The notes beneath the pieces were generated by a model. That model had not been told where the DNA came from and made no database searches. It saw only the letters and a list, made by a program, of their open reading frames with translations. A stretch of DNA of 64,000 nt from Streptomyces albofaciens JCM 4342 (GTDB taxonomy: Bacteria > Actinomycetota > Actinomycetes > Streptomycetales > Streptomycetaceae). Shown in pieces: positions 1 through 9,951 of this stretch. The translations under genes were made by a program, and so were the position numbers. The stretch lies in NCBI RefSeq assembly GCF_008634025.1, contig NZ_PDCM01000002.1:2505001-2569000 (forward strand), given 5' to 3'. Position 1 is the stretch's first letter. Every line of letters starts with the position of its first letter.

Positions 1-977
1 TGGTCGCGGTTGGCCATCCGGGACAGCGCCGCCATCGGCTCGCCCTGGGAGCCCGTGCAGACCAGCACGACCTCGTCGTCCGGCAGGTCGTCGAGGGTCT
101 TGACGTCCACGACGAGCCCGGCCGGGACCCTCAGGTAGCCGAGGTCGCGGGCGATGCCCATGTTGCGGACCATCGAGCGGCCGACGAAGGCGACCCGGCG
201 GCCGTACTCGTGGGCCGCGTCCAGGATCTGCTGGATGCGGTGCACGTGGCTGGCGAAGCTGGCCACGATGATGCGCTTCTGCGCGCTCGCGAAGACCGTG
301 CGCAGCACACCGGAGATGTCGCGCTCGGGCGGGACGAACCCGGGGACCTCGGCGTTCGTGGAGTCGGACAGCAGGAGGTCGATGCCCTCCTCGCCCAGCT
401 TCGCGAACGTCGGCAGGTCGGTCAGGCGGCGGTCCAGCGGGAGCTGGTCCATCTTGAAGTCGCCGGTGTGCACGACCATGCCCGCGGGGGTGCGGATCGC
501 GACCGCGAGGGCGTCCGGGATGGAGTGGTTGACCGCGACGAATTCGCAGTCGAACGGGCCGAGGGCCTCCCGGTCGCCTTCCTTGACCTCCAGCGTGTAC
601 GGCCGGATGCGGTGCTCCTGGAGCTTCGCCTCGATGAGGGCGAGGGTCAGCTTGGAGCCGATCAGCGGGATGTCCGGCTTCTCGCGGAGCAGGTAGGGGA
701 CGCCGCCGATGTGGTCCTCGTGGCCGTGCGTGAGCACGATGCCGTCGATGTCGTCGAGGCGGTCCCGGATGGACGAGAAGTCCGGCAGGATCAGGTCGAT
801 TCCGGGCTGCTCCTCCTCCGGGAAAAGCACTCCGCAGTCGACGATCAGCAACCGGCCGCCGTACTCGAAGACCGTCATGTTGCGGCCGATCTCGCCCAGG
901 CCGCCGAGGGGGGTGACGCGCAGGCCGCCCTTGGGAAGCTTCGGCGGCGCGCCGAGCTCAGGATGCGGATGACTCAA
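1..977 (-). CDS. rnj: Ribonuclease J (5' part of gene, cut by window edge)
   Basis: Metallo-beta-lactamase/beta-CASP ribonuclease (endo- and 5' exonuclease) acting in mRNA decay and rRNA processing in the cytoplasm. About 325 residues are visible. The zinc-binding HxHxDH motif appears as LTHGHEDHIGG near residue 85, HTGDFKMD carries a further metal ligand, and CTGSQGEP near the edge is typical of the beta-CASP part. The start is a TTG at 977, chosen because GGAGAG lies 3-9 bases upstream and the N-terminus SHPHPELGAPP precedes the conserved fold. It lies downstream of dapA on the same strand, 113 bases away, with a hairpin in between. The C-terminal part lies beyond base 1. Confidence 0.95.
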   Translation of the reverse strand, partial: MSHPHPELGAPPKLPKGGLRVTPLGGLGEIGRNMTVFEYGGRLLIVDCGVLFPEEEQPGIDLILPDFSSIRDRLDDIDGIVLTHGHEDHIGGVPYLLREKPDIPLIGSKLTLALIEAKLQEHRIRPYTLEVKEGDREALGPFDCEFVAVNHSIPDALAVAIRTPAGMVVHTGDFKMDQLPLDRRLTDLPTFAKLGEEGIDLLLSDSTNAEVPGFVPPERDISGVLRTVFASAQKRIIVASFASHVHRIQQILDAAHEYGRRVAFVGRSMVRNMGIARDLGYLRVPAGLVVDVKTLDDLPDDEVVLVCTGSQGEPMAALSRMANRD

Positions 978-995
978 AAGACTCTCCTCACCACA

Positions 996-1028
996 CGCGC
1001 CACGTCGCCCTGGGGCACACGTGGCGCG
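996..1028 (-). terminator. Hairpin between dapA and rnj
   Basis: Perfect 10-bp inverted repeat CGCGCCACGT/ACGTGGCGCG (996-1005 and 1019-1028) with a 13-base loop. It lies after dapA and immediately upstream of the rnj ribosome binding site, with no T-tract on the minus strand. It could be a terminator, an attenuator or an RNA-processing site for the dapA-rnj transcript. Confidence 0.5.
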
Positions 1029-1090
1029 CATGACATTCGTGCACTTGCGGTTTGGCGGTTGTTTTCCGTGTTCAGTTGTGAAGTCTGTGG

Positions 1091-1990
1091 CTACAGATGT
1101 ACCCCGCCGGCGGCGAGATCGCGCTTGAGCTGCTCCGTCTCCTCCGTGGACAGCTCCACGAGCGGCAGGCGCAGCGGACCGGCGGGCAGGCCCTGGAGTC
1201 CGAGCGCGGCCTTGGTCGTGATGACGCCCTGGGTGCGGAACATGCCGGTGAAGACCGGCAGCAGCTTCTGGTGGATCTCCGTGGCCTTGGTGACGTCACC
1301 GTGCAGGTGAGCGTCGAGGAGCGCGCGCAGCTCCGGGGTGACGACATGGCCCACGACCGAGACGAAGCCGACGGCGCCCACGGACAGCAGCGGGAGGTTG
1401 AGCATGTCGTCGCCGCTGTACCAGGCGAGGCCGGAGCGGGCGATGGCCCAGCTGGCGCGGCCGAGGTCGCCCTTGGCGTCCTTGTTGGCGACGATGCGCG
1501 GGTGCTCGGCCAGGCGCACCATCGTCTCGGTGTTGATCGGGACACCGCTGCGGCCGGGGATGTCGTACAGCATGACCGGCAGGTCGGTGGCGTCCGCGAT
1601 GGCGGTGAAGTGCCGGAAGAGACCTTCCTGCGGGGGCTTGCTGTAGTACGGCGTCACGGCGAGCAGGCCGTGCGCGCCGGCGTCGCGCGCGGCGCGGGCC
1701 AGCTGCAGGCTGTGGTCGGTGTCGTTGGTGCCGGCTCCGGCAACGACGAAGGCCCGGTCTCCGACCGCGTCCACCACGGCCCGGACCAGCTGGGCTTTCT
1801 CCGCATCGCTGGTGGTCGGGGACTCGCCGGTGGTGCCGTTGACGACGAGGCCGTCGTTGCCGGAGTCCACCAGGTGCGCGGCGAGCTGCTGCGCGCCGTC
1901 GAGGTCGAGAGCGCCATCCGCCGTGAACGGCGTGACCATGGCGGTCAGCACCCGCCCGAAGGGGGTCTGCGGTGTGGAAGTCGGAGCCAT
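1091..1990 (-). CDS. dapA: 4-hydroxy-tetrahydrodipicolinate synthase
   Basis: Condenses pyruvate with aspartate semialdehyde in lysine/diaminopimelate synthesis (cytoplasm). The 299-residue product has the usual length for the TIM-barrel DHDPS family. Visible motifs are NGTTGES (about residue 51), the YDIPGRSG stretch with the catalytic tyrosine region, and VANKDAKGDL, which contains the Schiff-base lysine. The ATG at 1990 is chosen because MAPTSTPQTPFGRVL leads straight into the conserved barrel. The frame stays open further upstream, but that extension looks non-coding. The ribosome binding site is weak. The gene lies between thyX and rnj on the same strand, as in other streptomycetes. Confidence 0.95.
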   Translation of the reverse strand: MAPTSTPQTPFGRVLTAMVTPFTADGALDLDGAQQLAAHLVDSGNDGLVVNGTTGESPTTSDAEKAQLVRAVVDAVGDRAFVVAGAGTNDTDHSLQLARAARDAGAHGLLAVTPYYSKPPQEGLFRHFTAIADATDLPVMLYDIPGRSGVPINTETMVRLAEHPRIVANKDAKGDLGRASWAIARSGLAWYSGDDMLNLPLLSVGAVGFVSVVGHVVTPELRALLDAHLHGDVTKATEIHQKLLPVFTGMFRTQGVITTKAALGLQGLPAGPLRLPLVELSTEETEQLKRDLAAGGVHL

Positions 1991-2051
1991 GGGTCCCACG
2001 CTACTCGTAGCGCACCTCGGGTCGCGCCCCTGGGGAGCCGGGATGTGGACT

Positions 2052-2087
2052 CCGGCACTGCTTGCTCGGGGGTTCAAGCAGTGCCGG
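2052..2087 (-). terminator. Hairpin between thyX and dapA
   Basis: Perfect 13-bp inverted repeat CCGGCACTGCTTG/CAAGCAGTGCCGG with a 10-base loop, in the 236-base gap between thyX and dapA. It has no T-tract, as is usual for Streptomyces terminators. It probably ends thyX transcription and suggests that dapA has its own promoter. Confidence 0.65.
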
Positions 2088-2226
2088 GTCCGTTTCCTCA
2101 GCGTAGATGAACTTCTCAAAATGCCGCAATACGGACACCTGGCACGTCTGTGCGGCCGGTAAGGCTCCGGCGGACGACGGCCGCCCCGCACGGCGGTCCG
2201 GCGGGCCATCCCGGGGGCCGGCCGCC

Positions 2227-2988
2227 TTACGGGGCGATACGGCCGTTGGCGTTGAACGCGGCGTAGGTGAGCGGCATCAGGCGCGCCCAGTGGGCCTCCA
2301 TCAGCTCGCCGACCATCTCGATCTCGCGCTGCGGGAAGGACGGCACGGCCGCCAGCTCGTGCTGGGTGCGCAGCCCCAGGAAGTGCATGAGCGAACGGGC
2401 GTTGCAGGTCGCGTACATGGAGGAGAACAGGCCGACGGGCAGGACCGAGCGGGCGACCTCACGGGCCACACCGGCGGCCAGCATCTCCTGGTACGCGGCG
2501 TACGCCTGGCGGTAGGACTCCTCCATGGTCTTGGTGGCCAGCGCGTGCTGCTCGGGGGTGCCGGCGACGAACTCGTACTTGCCGGGGCGGCCCTGCTGGA
2601 CCAGCTTGCGCGACTCGGAGGGGACGTAGAACGTCGGCTCCAGCTGCCGGTAGCGGCCGGACTCCTCGTTGTACGACCAGCCGACGCGGTGCCGCATGAA
2701 CTCACGGAAGACGAAGATCGGCGCGCTGATGAAGAAGGTCATCGAGTTGTGCTCGAAGGGGCTGCCGTGCCGGTCCCGCATCAGGAAGTTGATCAGGCCC
2801 TTGGAGCGCTCGGGGTCCTTCTGCAGCTCCTCCAGCGACTGCTCGCCGGCGGTGGAGACGCGGGCCGCCCACAGCACGTCGCTGTCCGCGGCGCTGTGCT
2901 TGACCAGCTCGACCGTCACCTCGCTCCGGAAGCTCGGGGCCGGGCCTTCGGGGCTTTGGACGCTCTCGTCGGGGGTAGAGGGGGACAC
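2227..2988 (-). CDS. thyX: Flavin-dependent thymidylate synthase ThyX
   Basis: Makes dTMP from dUMP using FAD and methylenetetrahydrofolate, independently of ThyA (cytoplasm). The product is 253 residues. The ThyX signature RHR...S is present as RHRVGWSYNEESGRY, together with the FRxxFRHR-type lead-in (FREFMRHR) and GLRTQHEL near the C-terminus, the usual substrate/FAD-binding area. The GTG start at 2988 is chosen because AAGGAA lies 6 bases upstream. The longer open frame to 3132 has no ribosome binding site. It is divergent from the small membrane protein gene at 3223. Confidence 0.95.
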   Translation of the reverse strand: MSPSTPDESVQSPEGPAPSFRSEVTVELVKHSAADSDVLWAARVSTAGEQSLEELQKDPERSKGLINFLMRDRHGSPFEHNSMTFFISAPIFVFREFMRHRVGWSYNEESGRYRQLEPTFYVPSESRKLVQQGRPGKYEFVAGTPEQHALATKTMEESYRQAYAAYQEMLAAGVAREVARSVLPVGLFSSMYATCNARSLMHFLGLRTQHELAAVPSFPQREIEMVGELMEAHWARLMPLTYAAFNANGRIAP

Positions 2989-3222
2989 CAGCGGTTCCTT
3001 CCGTTCATTCCACGTGGCGCGCCCCAGCCTACGGCCCGCCACCGACAGTCCAGGAATTGCGGCAGGATGCCGCGTAACGTACAAAAACGGACACTGTTCC
3101 GTCCGGCTCGGACCGCGGTTGATATTTTTCACAGAAGTTGCGGAAAACGGGCACCAAACGGACGCGACAGTCGTCTAACCCTGTGACAGTGCCCACTTCG
3201 AGGTTCCAAGGAGAGCCCGCTC

Positions 3223-3462
3223 ATGTTCCGCCGGCGAGAGCCCGTGCCGTTCGCCTTCGTCGCCGAGGCCGACCGGTTCCGCAGCAATGTCGCGCCCCCG
3301 CCCCGAGAACGCATCAGCCGTGCCCAGCTCGCGGGCCGCTCACTGATCGGCCTGACGGTCGTCGGCGGTCTCGCCGGCGCCCTGCTGTTCGGCGTCCCGG
3401 CGCTCCAGCAGGAGACCGCCGGTGTCGGCACGCACCAGTCCGAGGCGGCGCACGGCCGCTGA
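3223..3462 (+). CDS. Small single-span membrane protein
   Basis: 79 residues with a charged N-terminus and one clear hydrophobic segment (about residues 41-61, LIGLTVVGGLAGALLFGVPA), then a short polar tail. Topology is probably N-in. The ATG has a strong AAGGAG ribosome binding site 8 bases upstream, which supports it as a real gene. I do not recognise a functional family. Genes of this size and type sit near thyX in other Streptomyces. It is followed after 124 bases by a second membrane protein on the same strand. Confidence 0.8.
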   Translation: MFRRREPVPFAFVAEADRFRSNVAPPPRERISRAQLAGRSLIGLTVVGGLAGALLFGVPALQQETAGVGTHQSEAAHGR

Positions 3463-3586
3463 TCCGGCCGGGCGGTCCGCGCGCGCTCGTCGCGCGTGCC
3501 GCCCGGCGCGAAGTGGTTCCGGCACCCGAGTCCCGATAACCTCACCGGTCACAGCCTTTCCGCGTGCCCTGGAGTGAGGACCCGCC

Positions 3587-4138
3587 GTGCCCCTGACCTT
3601 CCTGACGGCCGACCGCGACCTCGACGACCAGGCCGTCGAAGCGGCCCCGCTGCCCCATGCCGGGCCCGATCACTGGCGCCGTCCCTACCGTCCGGGTCCC
3701 GGGCGGGTGGGGGCGGCGGCCGTGCTTCTGCTGCTGGCCTCGTTCGTCCTGCTGTCCGCCGTGATCATCGTCGCGGCGGGCGCGCTGCCCGCCGCCGCGG
3801 TCTGCACCGGTGTCGCGCTCGTGATCATCGCGCTGGCGGTGCGCTTCCTGCGGGTGGGCATGTGGGTCAGCGCCCACGGCCTGCGGCAGGTGGAGCTGCT
3901 GCGGACGACGACACTGCGCTGGGACGAGGTGGCCGCCGTCCGTACCGTCCAGCGGCCGGTGCGCTGGCTGGGGCTGCCGCGGACGGTGCAGGGTCAGGCA
4001 CTGGTCGTCGAGCGGCGGGCCGGCGGCGCGCTGCGCACGCTCGTCACGGACCGCAACGGGGACTTCATGGGGCGGCCCGAGGCGTTCGACCGGGCCGCGG
4101 ACGTGCTGGAGGCGTGGGCGGCGGAGTACCGCCGGTAG
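3587..4138 (+). CDS. PH-domain-like membrane protein
   Basis: 183 residues. Two transmembrane helices at about 43-90 (VGAAAVLLLLASFVLLSAVI and ALPAAAVCTGVALVIIALAV) are followed by a soluble domain with the pattern GLRQVELLRTTTLRWDEVAAV, typical of bacterial PH-like (bPH_6/DUF2581-type) domains. The role is not known; such proteins are membrane-anchored. The GTG start at 3587 has GTGAGGA 6 bases upstream. It ends just before a strong hairpin and is convergent with the gene at 4279. Confidence 0.8.
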   Translation: MPLTFLTADRDLDDQAVEAAPLPHAGPDHWRRPYRPGPGRVGAAAVLLLLASFVLLSAVIIVAAGALPAAAVCTGVALVIIALAVRFLRVGMWVSAHGLRQVELLRTTTLRWDEVAAVRTVQRPVRWLGLPRTVQGQALVVERRAGGALRTLVTDRNGDFMGRPEAFDRAADVLEAWAAEYRR

Positions 4139-4160
4139 ACAGCGGAGTCCGGCAGACAAG

Positions 4161-4198
4161 GGCCGGGGCCGGTCCCTGGCCCGGAACCGGCCCCGGTC
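4161..4198. terminator. Bidirectional terminator between convergent genes
   Basis: Inverted repeat with an 11-bp perfect core CCGGGGCCGGT/ACCGGCCCCGG (4163-4173, 4186-4196), extended by two pairs (one G.T) and with a 12-base loop. It sits between the convergent genes ending at 4138 and 4279. Confidence 0.75.
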
Positions 4199-4204
4199 GG
4201 CGGT

Positions 4205-4284
4205 CACACCCGTACGCCCCAGGTCGCACCCGTACGCCCCAGGTCACATCCGTACGCCCCGAGTCGCGCCCGTACGCCTCAGGC
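4205..4284. repeat. Four-copy 20-bp tandem repeat
   Basis: Four consecutive 20-base units (4205, 4225, 4245 and 4265), each containing the core CGTACGCC and ending AGGT, GAGT or AGGC. The last unit overlaps the stop codon of the minus-strand gene ending at 4279. It is a short intergenic minisatellite next to the terminator. Confidence 0.8.
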
Positions 4285-4731
4285 CCGTACCGGCTTGCCG
4301 TCGTGCAGCGCGATGGCCCGCTGCATCGCCTTACGGGCCCGCGGTGTGTCCCGCGCGTCGTGGTAGGCGATCGCCAGGCGGAACCAGGAGCGCCAGTCGT
4401 CCGGCGCCCGCTCGGTCTCGGCACGCCGCCGGTCGAAGACCTCGTCGGCGGAGTCCCGGTCGATGCGGCCGCCCGGGGTGCGCTTCAGCTCGTCGACCGG
4501 CAGTCCGCCCTCGGCCTCCAGTTCGCGCGCCAGGCGGCCGGCCTTGCGCGCGAACTGGGTGGTGTGCCAGAGGAACCACAGGCCGATGAACGGCAGGATC
4601 AGGACGGCGACGCCGAACGCCACGGTCAGCGCGGTGCCCTGCTCGATGAGCAGGACGCCGCGGCTGCCGACGAGGACGAAGTAGACGACCAGGACCGCCG
4701 CGAGAACGCAGTAGGTGATCTTTGCTCGCAC
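4279..4731 (-). CDS. Membrane protein with C-terminal TPR-like helices
   Basis: 150 residues. Two hydrophobic helices at the N-terminus (about 7-24 and 37-55) are followed by a charged, helical C-terminal part with one TPR-like repeat (WRSWFRLAIAYHDARDTPRARKAM broken by no gap). The function is unknown; a homologue lies downstream of dapB in other streptomycetes. It starts with GTG 15 bases after the dapB stop codon and is probably co-transcribed with dapB. The ribosome binding site is weak, so the start is less certain. Confidence 0.8.
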   Translation of the reverse strand: MRAKITYCVLAAVLVVYFVLVGSRGVLLIEQGTALTVAFGVAVLILPFIGLWFLWHTTQFARKAGRLARELEAEGGLPVDELKRTPGGRIDRDSADEVFDRRRAETERAPDDWRSWFRLAIAYHDARDTPRARKAMQRAIALHDGKPVRA

Positions 4732-4746
4732 GCTCGGTTCTGCCCG

Positions 4747-5547
<801 letters not shown>

Positions 5548-6927
5548 TCAGGCGACCGCGTCGTGCAGCCGCTGCGCCTGCCGGTCCTTCAGCGGGCCGA
5601 TCACGGACAGCGAGGGACGCTGTCCCAGTACATCGCGCGCCAGCTCCCGGACCTCGTCCGGGGTGACCGCCGCTATCCGCGCCAGCATGTCGTCGACCGA
5701 CATCTGGGCGCCCCAGCACAGCTCGCTCTTGCCGATGCGGTTCATCAGCGCGCCGGTGTCCTCCAGGCCCAGGACCGTCGAACCGCGCAGCTGGCCTATC
5801 GCGCGGCGGATCTCGTCGTCGGTCAGGCCCTCGGACGCCACCTGGTCGAGCTGGTCGCGGCAGATCTTCAGGACGTCGTCGACCTGGCTGGGGCGGCAGC
5901 CCGCGTACACGCCGAACAGACCGCAGTCGGCGTAGCCGGAGGTGTACGAATACACGCTGTAGGCCAGGCCGCGCTTCTCCCGCACCTCCTGGAAGAGGCG
6001 GGAGCTCATGCCGCCGCCGAGGGCCGTGTTCAGCACGCCCATCGCCCAGCGGCGCTCGTCGGTGCGGGCCAGGCCCGGCACGCCGAGGATCACATGGGCC
6101 TGCTCGGACTTGCGGTTGAGCAGTTCCACGCGGCCGGCCGTACGGATCCTGCGGGAGCCGTCGCGGGGCGCCGTCGGGGTGGCGTCCGTACGGTCGAGGG
6201 CACCGGCCTTCTCGAAGGCGGCGCGGACCATCCGGACGACCTTGGCGTGGTCGACGTTGCCGGCGGCGGCGACGACCAGCCGGGTCGGGTCGTAGTGCTT
6301 CTTGTAGAAGCGGCGGATGCGCTCGGGAGTGAGGGCGTTGACCGTCTCGACGGAGCCGAGGACCGGGCGGCCGAGGGGGGTGTCGCCGAGCATCGTGTGC
6401 GCGAACAGGTCGTGCACGCAGTCGCCCGGGTCGTCCTCGGTCATGGCGATCTCTTCGAGGATCACGCCGCGCTCGGCCTCGACGTCGTCCGGCTCGATCA
6501 GCGAGCCGGTCAGCATGTCGCAGACCACGTCGATGGCGAGCGGCAGGTCGGTGTCCAGCACCCGCGCGTAGTAGCAGGTGTACTCCTTCGCCGTGAAGGC
6601 GTTCATCTCGCCGCCGACCTCGTCGATGGCGGCGGAGATGTCCAGCGCGCTGCGCTTCCCGGTGCCCTTGAAGAGCAGGTGCTCCAGGTAGTGGGTGGCG
6701 CCGTTCAGCGAAGGGGTCTCGTCGCGGGAGCCGACGTGCGCCCAGATGCCGAAGGTCACGGAGCGTACGGAGGGCAGGGTCTCGGTGACCACGCGCAGGC
6801 CGCCCGGCAGGACCGTCTTGCGGACCGTGCCGGCGCCGGCGGTGCCCTTGAGAAGCGTTTGGGTACGGGCGACGGCCCGCCCCTCCGAAGAGGTGCGGGC
6901 CGTCGTCCGTGAGCTACGGGACGTCAC
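5548..6927 (-). CDS. M16 (insulinase/pitrilysin) family zinc protease
   Basis: 459 residues, the usual length for a one-chain bacterial M16B processing-peptidase-like enzyme. The inverted zinc motif HxxEH is visible as HYLEHLLF at about residue 79, with the distal glutamate in the ERGVILEEI region. A second, inactive M16 half ([20 protein letters not shown] onward) follows. The substrate is unknown. The GTG start overlaps the pnp stop (GTGA), which implies translational coupling to pnp. Its homologue follows pnp in Streptomyces generally. dapB is downstream. Confidence 0.9.
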   Translation of the reverse strand: MTSRSSRTTARTSSEGRAVARTQTLLKGTAGAGTVRKTVLPGGLRVVTETLPSVRSVTFGIWAHVGSRDETPSLNGATHYLEHLLFKGTGKRSALDISAAIDEVGGEMNAFTAKEYTCYYARVLDTDLPLAIDVVCDMLTGSLIEPDDVEAERGVILEEIAMTEDDPGDCVHDLFAHTMLGDTPLGRPVLGSVETVNALTPERIRRFYKKHYDPTRLVVAAAGNVDHAKVVRMVRAAFEKAGALDRTDATPTAPRDGSRRIRTAGRVELLNRKSEQAHVILGVPGLARTDERRWAMGVLNTALGGGMSSRLFQEVREKRGLAYSVYSYTSGYADCGLFGVYAGCRPSQVDDVLKICRDQLDQVASEGLTDDEIRRAIGQLRGSTVLGLEDTGALMNRIGKSELCWGAQMSVDDMLARIAAVTPDEVRELARDVLGQRPSLSVIGPLKDRQAQRLHDAVA

Positions 6928-9137
6928 TTGGCGGCGTCGTCCTTCGCCTCGTCGTCTTCACCCTCGATGACCGGGGCCAGCGACAGCTTGCCGCGCTGGT
7001 CGATCTCGGCGATCTCCACCTGGACCTTGCTGCCCACCGCGAGCACGTCCTCGACGTTCTCCACGCGCTTGCCGCCGGCCAGCTTGCGGATCTGCGAGAT
7101 GTGCAGCAGACCGTCCTTGCCCGGGAGCAGCGAGACGAACGCACCGAAGGTGGTGGTCTTGACGACCGTGCCCAGGTAGCGCTCGCCGACCTCCGGCATG
7201 GTCGGGTTGGCGATGCCGTTGATCGTGGCGCGGGCGGCCTCGGCGGCCGGGCCGTCGGCGGCACCGATGTAGATGGTGCCGTCGTCCTCGATCGTGATGT
7301 CGGCGCCGGTGTCCTCCTGGATCTGGTTGATCATCTTGCCCTTGGGGCCGATGACCTCACCGATCTTGTCCACCGGGATCTTGACGGTGATGATGCGCGG
7401 CGCGTTCGGGGACATCTCGTCCGGAACGTCGATCGCCTCGTTCATCACGTCCAGGATGTGCAGACGGGCGTCGCGGGCCTGCTTGAGGGCCGCGGCCAGC
7501 ACGGACGCCGGGATGCCGTCCAGCTTGGTGTCCAGCTGCAGGGCGGTGACGAACTGCTTCGTACCGGCGACCTTGAAGTCCATGTCGCCGAACGCGTCCT
7601 CCGCACCGAGGATGTCGGTGAGGGTGACGTAGTGGGTCTTGCCGTCGATCTCCTGGGAGATCAGGCCCATGGCGATACCGGCGACCGGGGCCTTCAGGGG
7701 CACACCGGCGTTCAGCAGCGACATGGTCGAGGCGCAGACCGAGCCCATGGAGGTGGAGCCGTTGGAGCCGAGCGCCTCGGAGACCTGGCGGATGGCGTAC
7801 GGGAACTCCTCGCGGGTCGGCAGCACCGGCACCAGCGCGCGCTCGGCGAGCGCGCCGTGGCCGATCTCGCGGCGCTTGGGCGAGCCCACGCGGCCGGTCT
7901 CACCGGTGGAGTACGGCGGGAAGTTGTAGTTGTGCATGTAGCGCTTGCGGGTCACCGGGGAGAGGGTGTCCAGCTGCTGCTCCATGCGCAGCATGTTCAG
8001 GGTGGTGACGCCCAGGATCTGGGTCTCGCCACGCTCGAACAGGGCCGAGCCGTGCACCCGCGGGATGGCCTCGACCTCGGCGGCGAGCGTACGGATGTCC
8101 GTCACGCCACGGCCGTCGATGCGGACCTTCTCCTTGATGACGCGCTCGCGCACCAGGGTCTTGGTCAGCGCGCGGTAGGCGGCGGAGATCTCCTTCTCGC
8201 GGCCCTCGAACTGCGGCAGCAGCTTCTCGGCGGCGAGCGCCTTGACGCGGTCCAGCTCGGCCTCGCGCTCCTGCTTGCCGGCGATGGTCAGCGCCTCGGC
8301 CAGCTCGCCGCGGACGGCCTCGGTCAGCGCCTCCAGCACGTCGTCCTGGAAGTCCAGGAAGATCGGGAACTCGCCGACCGGCTTCGCGGCCTTGGCGGCC
8401 AGGTCCGACTGGGCCCGGCACAGCACCTTGATGAAGGGCTTGGCGGCCTCCAGACCGGCGGCGACGACCTCCTCGGTGGGGGCCTCGGCGCCGTCCTTGA
8501 CCAGCTGGATGGTCTTCTCGGTGGCCTCCGCCTCGACCATCATGATCGCGACGTCGCCGTCCGGCAGGACGCGGCCGGCCACGACCATGTCGAAGACGGC
8601 GTCCTCCAGCTCGGTGTGGGTCGGGAACGCCACCCACTGGCCGTTGATCAGGGCGACGCGGGTGCCGCCGATCGGGCCGGAGAAGGGCAGGCCGGCCAGC
8701 TGCGTGGAGCAGGAGGCGGCGTTGATGGCGACCACGTCGTAGAGGTGGTCGGGGTTGAGGGCCATGATCGTCTCGACGATCTGGATCTCGTTGCGCAGGC
8801 CCTTCTTGAAGGAGGGGCGCAGCGGCCGGTCGATCAGGCGGCAGGTGAGGATCGCGTCCTCGGAGGGCCGGCCCTCACGGCGGAAGAAGGAGCCGGGGAT
8901 CTTCCCGGCGGCGTACATCCGCTCCTCGACGTCCACGGTCAGCGGGAAGAAGTCCAGCTGGTCCTTGGGCTGCTTGGAGGCGGTGGTGGCCGACAGCACC
9001 ATGGTGTCGTCGTCCAGGTACGCGACGGCGGAGCCGGCGGCCTGCTTGGCCAGGCGGCCCGTCTCGAAGCGGATGGTGCGGGTGCCGAAGGAGCCGTTGT
9101 CGATGACGGCCTCGGCGTAGTGGGTCTCGTTCTCCAC
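6924..9137 (-). CDS. pnp: Polynucleotide phosphorylase
   Basis: 3'-5' phosphorolytic exoribonuclease and RNA 3' polymerase. Bacterial literature also describes a guanosine pentaphosphate synthetase name (GpsI) for the Streptomyces enzyme. 737 residues. Two RNase PH-like domains are present; the second has [14 protein letters not shown] and [13 protein letters not shown] domain ([12 protein letters not shown]) and a C-terminal S1 domain ([17 protein letters not shown]) follow. The GTG start at 9137 gives [11 protein letters not shown], matching the family N-terminus, with GAGGAG 9 bases upstream. It is downstream of rpsO in the classical rpsO-pnp order. Confidence 0.97.
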   Translation of the reverse strand: MENETHYAEAVIDNGSFGTRTIRFETGRLAKQAAGSAVAYLDDDTMVLSATTASKQPKDQLDFFPLTVDVEERMYAAGKIPGSFFRREGRPSEDAILTCRLIDRPLRPSFKKGLRNEIQIVETIMALNPDHLYDVVAINAASCSTQLAGLPFSGPIGGTRVALINGQWVAFPTHTELEDAVFDMVVAGRVLPDGDVAIMMVEAEATEKTIQLVKDGAEAPTEEVVAAGLEAAKPFIKVLCRAQSDLAAKAAKPVGEFPIFLDFQDDVLEALTEAVRGELAEALTIAGKQEREAELDRVKALAAEKLLPQFEGREKEISAAYRALTKTLVRERVIKEKVRIDGRGVTDIRTLAAEVEAIPRVHGSALFERGETQILGVTTLNMLRMEQQLDTLSPVTRKRYMHNYNFPPYSTGETGRVGSPKRREIGHGALAERALVPVLPTREEFPYAIRQVSEALGSNGSTSMGSVCASTMSLLNAGVPLKAPVAGIAMGLISQEIDGKTHYVTLTDILGAEDAFGDMDFKVAGTKQFVTALQLDTKLDGIPASVLAAALKQARDARLHILDVMNEAIDVPDEMSPNAPRIITVKIPVDKIGEVIGPKGKMINQIQEDTGADITIEDDGTIYIGAADGPAAEAARATINGIANPTMPEVGERYLGTVVKTTTFGAFVSLLPGKDGLLHISQIRKLAGGKRVENVEDVLAVGSKVQVEIAEIDQRGKLSLAPVIEGEDDEAKDDAAK

Positions 9138-9437
9138 CAGGGATATCTCCTCGTCTGCGTCCGCTGCCCGTGTGGCTGCGGACCTTCGTCGGTGGAGCGC
9201 CGGAATTGCGGGCCGGTCTTCGATCGAAGCACCCGGATACGGGGCCGCGCGGTCGTCCGCGTGCCATCCGGGGGCCACTACCGAGGACCGGCGGCTGAAG
9301 GGCGCCCCACCTCGTTCGCTATGGCGTTATGGGACCAGACTACAAAGCCCGGGTCCACCGGGCAGTGGACCGGACGTCCGGTACGTACGGCAAAGGGAGC
9401 GGCCCCCGGGTGTGGGAACCGCTCCCTTCACGATGTC
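9138..9437 (-). promoter_or_regulatory. rpsO-pnp intergenic region
   Basis: 300 bases without a gene. It holds the hairpin at 9393-9428 and the pnp leader. In Streptomyces the rpsO-pnp intergenic hairpin is known to be processed by RNase III and pnp also has its own promoter. I cannot place a convincing -35/-10 pair here. Confidence 0.5.
9393..9428 (-). terminator. rpsO-pnp intergenic hairpin
   Basis: 10-bp perfect inverted repeat AAGGGAGCGG/CCGCTCCCTT with a 16-base loop, 10 bases after the rpsO stop codon. On the minus strand the stem is followed by TTTG. It acts as a leaky terminator or as the known type of RNase III processing site. Confidence 0.75.
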
Positions 9438-9725
9438 TTACTTGGCGCCCGCCGCGCCGCGGCGGATGCCCAGGCGCTCGACCAGCGCGCGGAAGCGCGT
9501 GATGTCCTTCTTCGCCAGGTACTGCAGCAGGCGGCGGCGCTGGCCGACGAGCAGCAGCAGACCACGGCGGGAGTGGTGGTCGTGCTTGTGGGTCTTCAGG
9601 TGCTCGGTCAGGTCCGAGATGCGGCGGGAGAGCAGCGCGACCTGGACCTCGGGGGAGCCGGTGTCGCCCTCCTTGGTGGCGAACTCGGCCATGATCTGCT
9701 TCTTCGTGGCGGCGTCGAGCGACAC
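9438..9725 (-). CDS. rpsO: 30S ribosomal protein S15
   Basis: 95 residues. The S15 signature is intact: [17 protein letters not shown] and [19 protein letters not shown]. Binds the central domain of 16S rRNA in the 30S subunit. The GTG start at 9725 has AAGGAG 5 bases upstream. It is the first gene of the rpsO-pnp transcript. Confidence 0.98.
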   Translation of the reverse strand: MSLDAATKKQIMAEFATKEGDTGSPEVQVALLSRRISDLTEHLKTHKHDHHSRRGLLLLVGQRRRLLQYLAKKDITRFRALVERLGIRRGAAGAK

Positions 9726-9831
9726 GCGTACTCCTTGGGGTGTTCCGGGCCCGCGAGCGCCCCTGGATCGTCTTCACAGGGAATCTTCGATTACTCGGTC
9801 TAGGCCATCACACAGAGTACCAGCTGCGCAG

Positions 9832-9861
9832 CGGCCCCCTGACCGTTCGGTCAGGGGGCCG
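9832..9861. terminator. Strong hairpin between eccD and rpsO
   Basis: Perfect stem CGGCCCCCTGACCG/CGGTCAGGGGGCCG (9832-9845, 9848-9861), effectively 13 bp with a GTTC tetraloop. It lies after the eccD stop and upstream of rpsO, so it separates the secretion locus from rpsO-pnp transcription. Confidence 0.8.
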
Positions 9862-9951
9862 TGCGTACGGGTGACCCCGCGTGCTGCGGGTGTCATCCGT
9901 ACGAGGAGCCTTTCCGGGCTCCTGCGGGACTGTCGGGCCTGTGGCGCGGGC

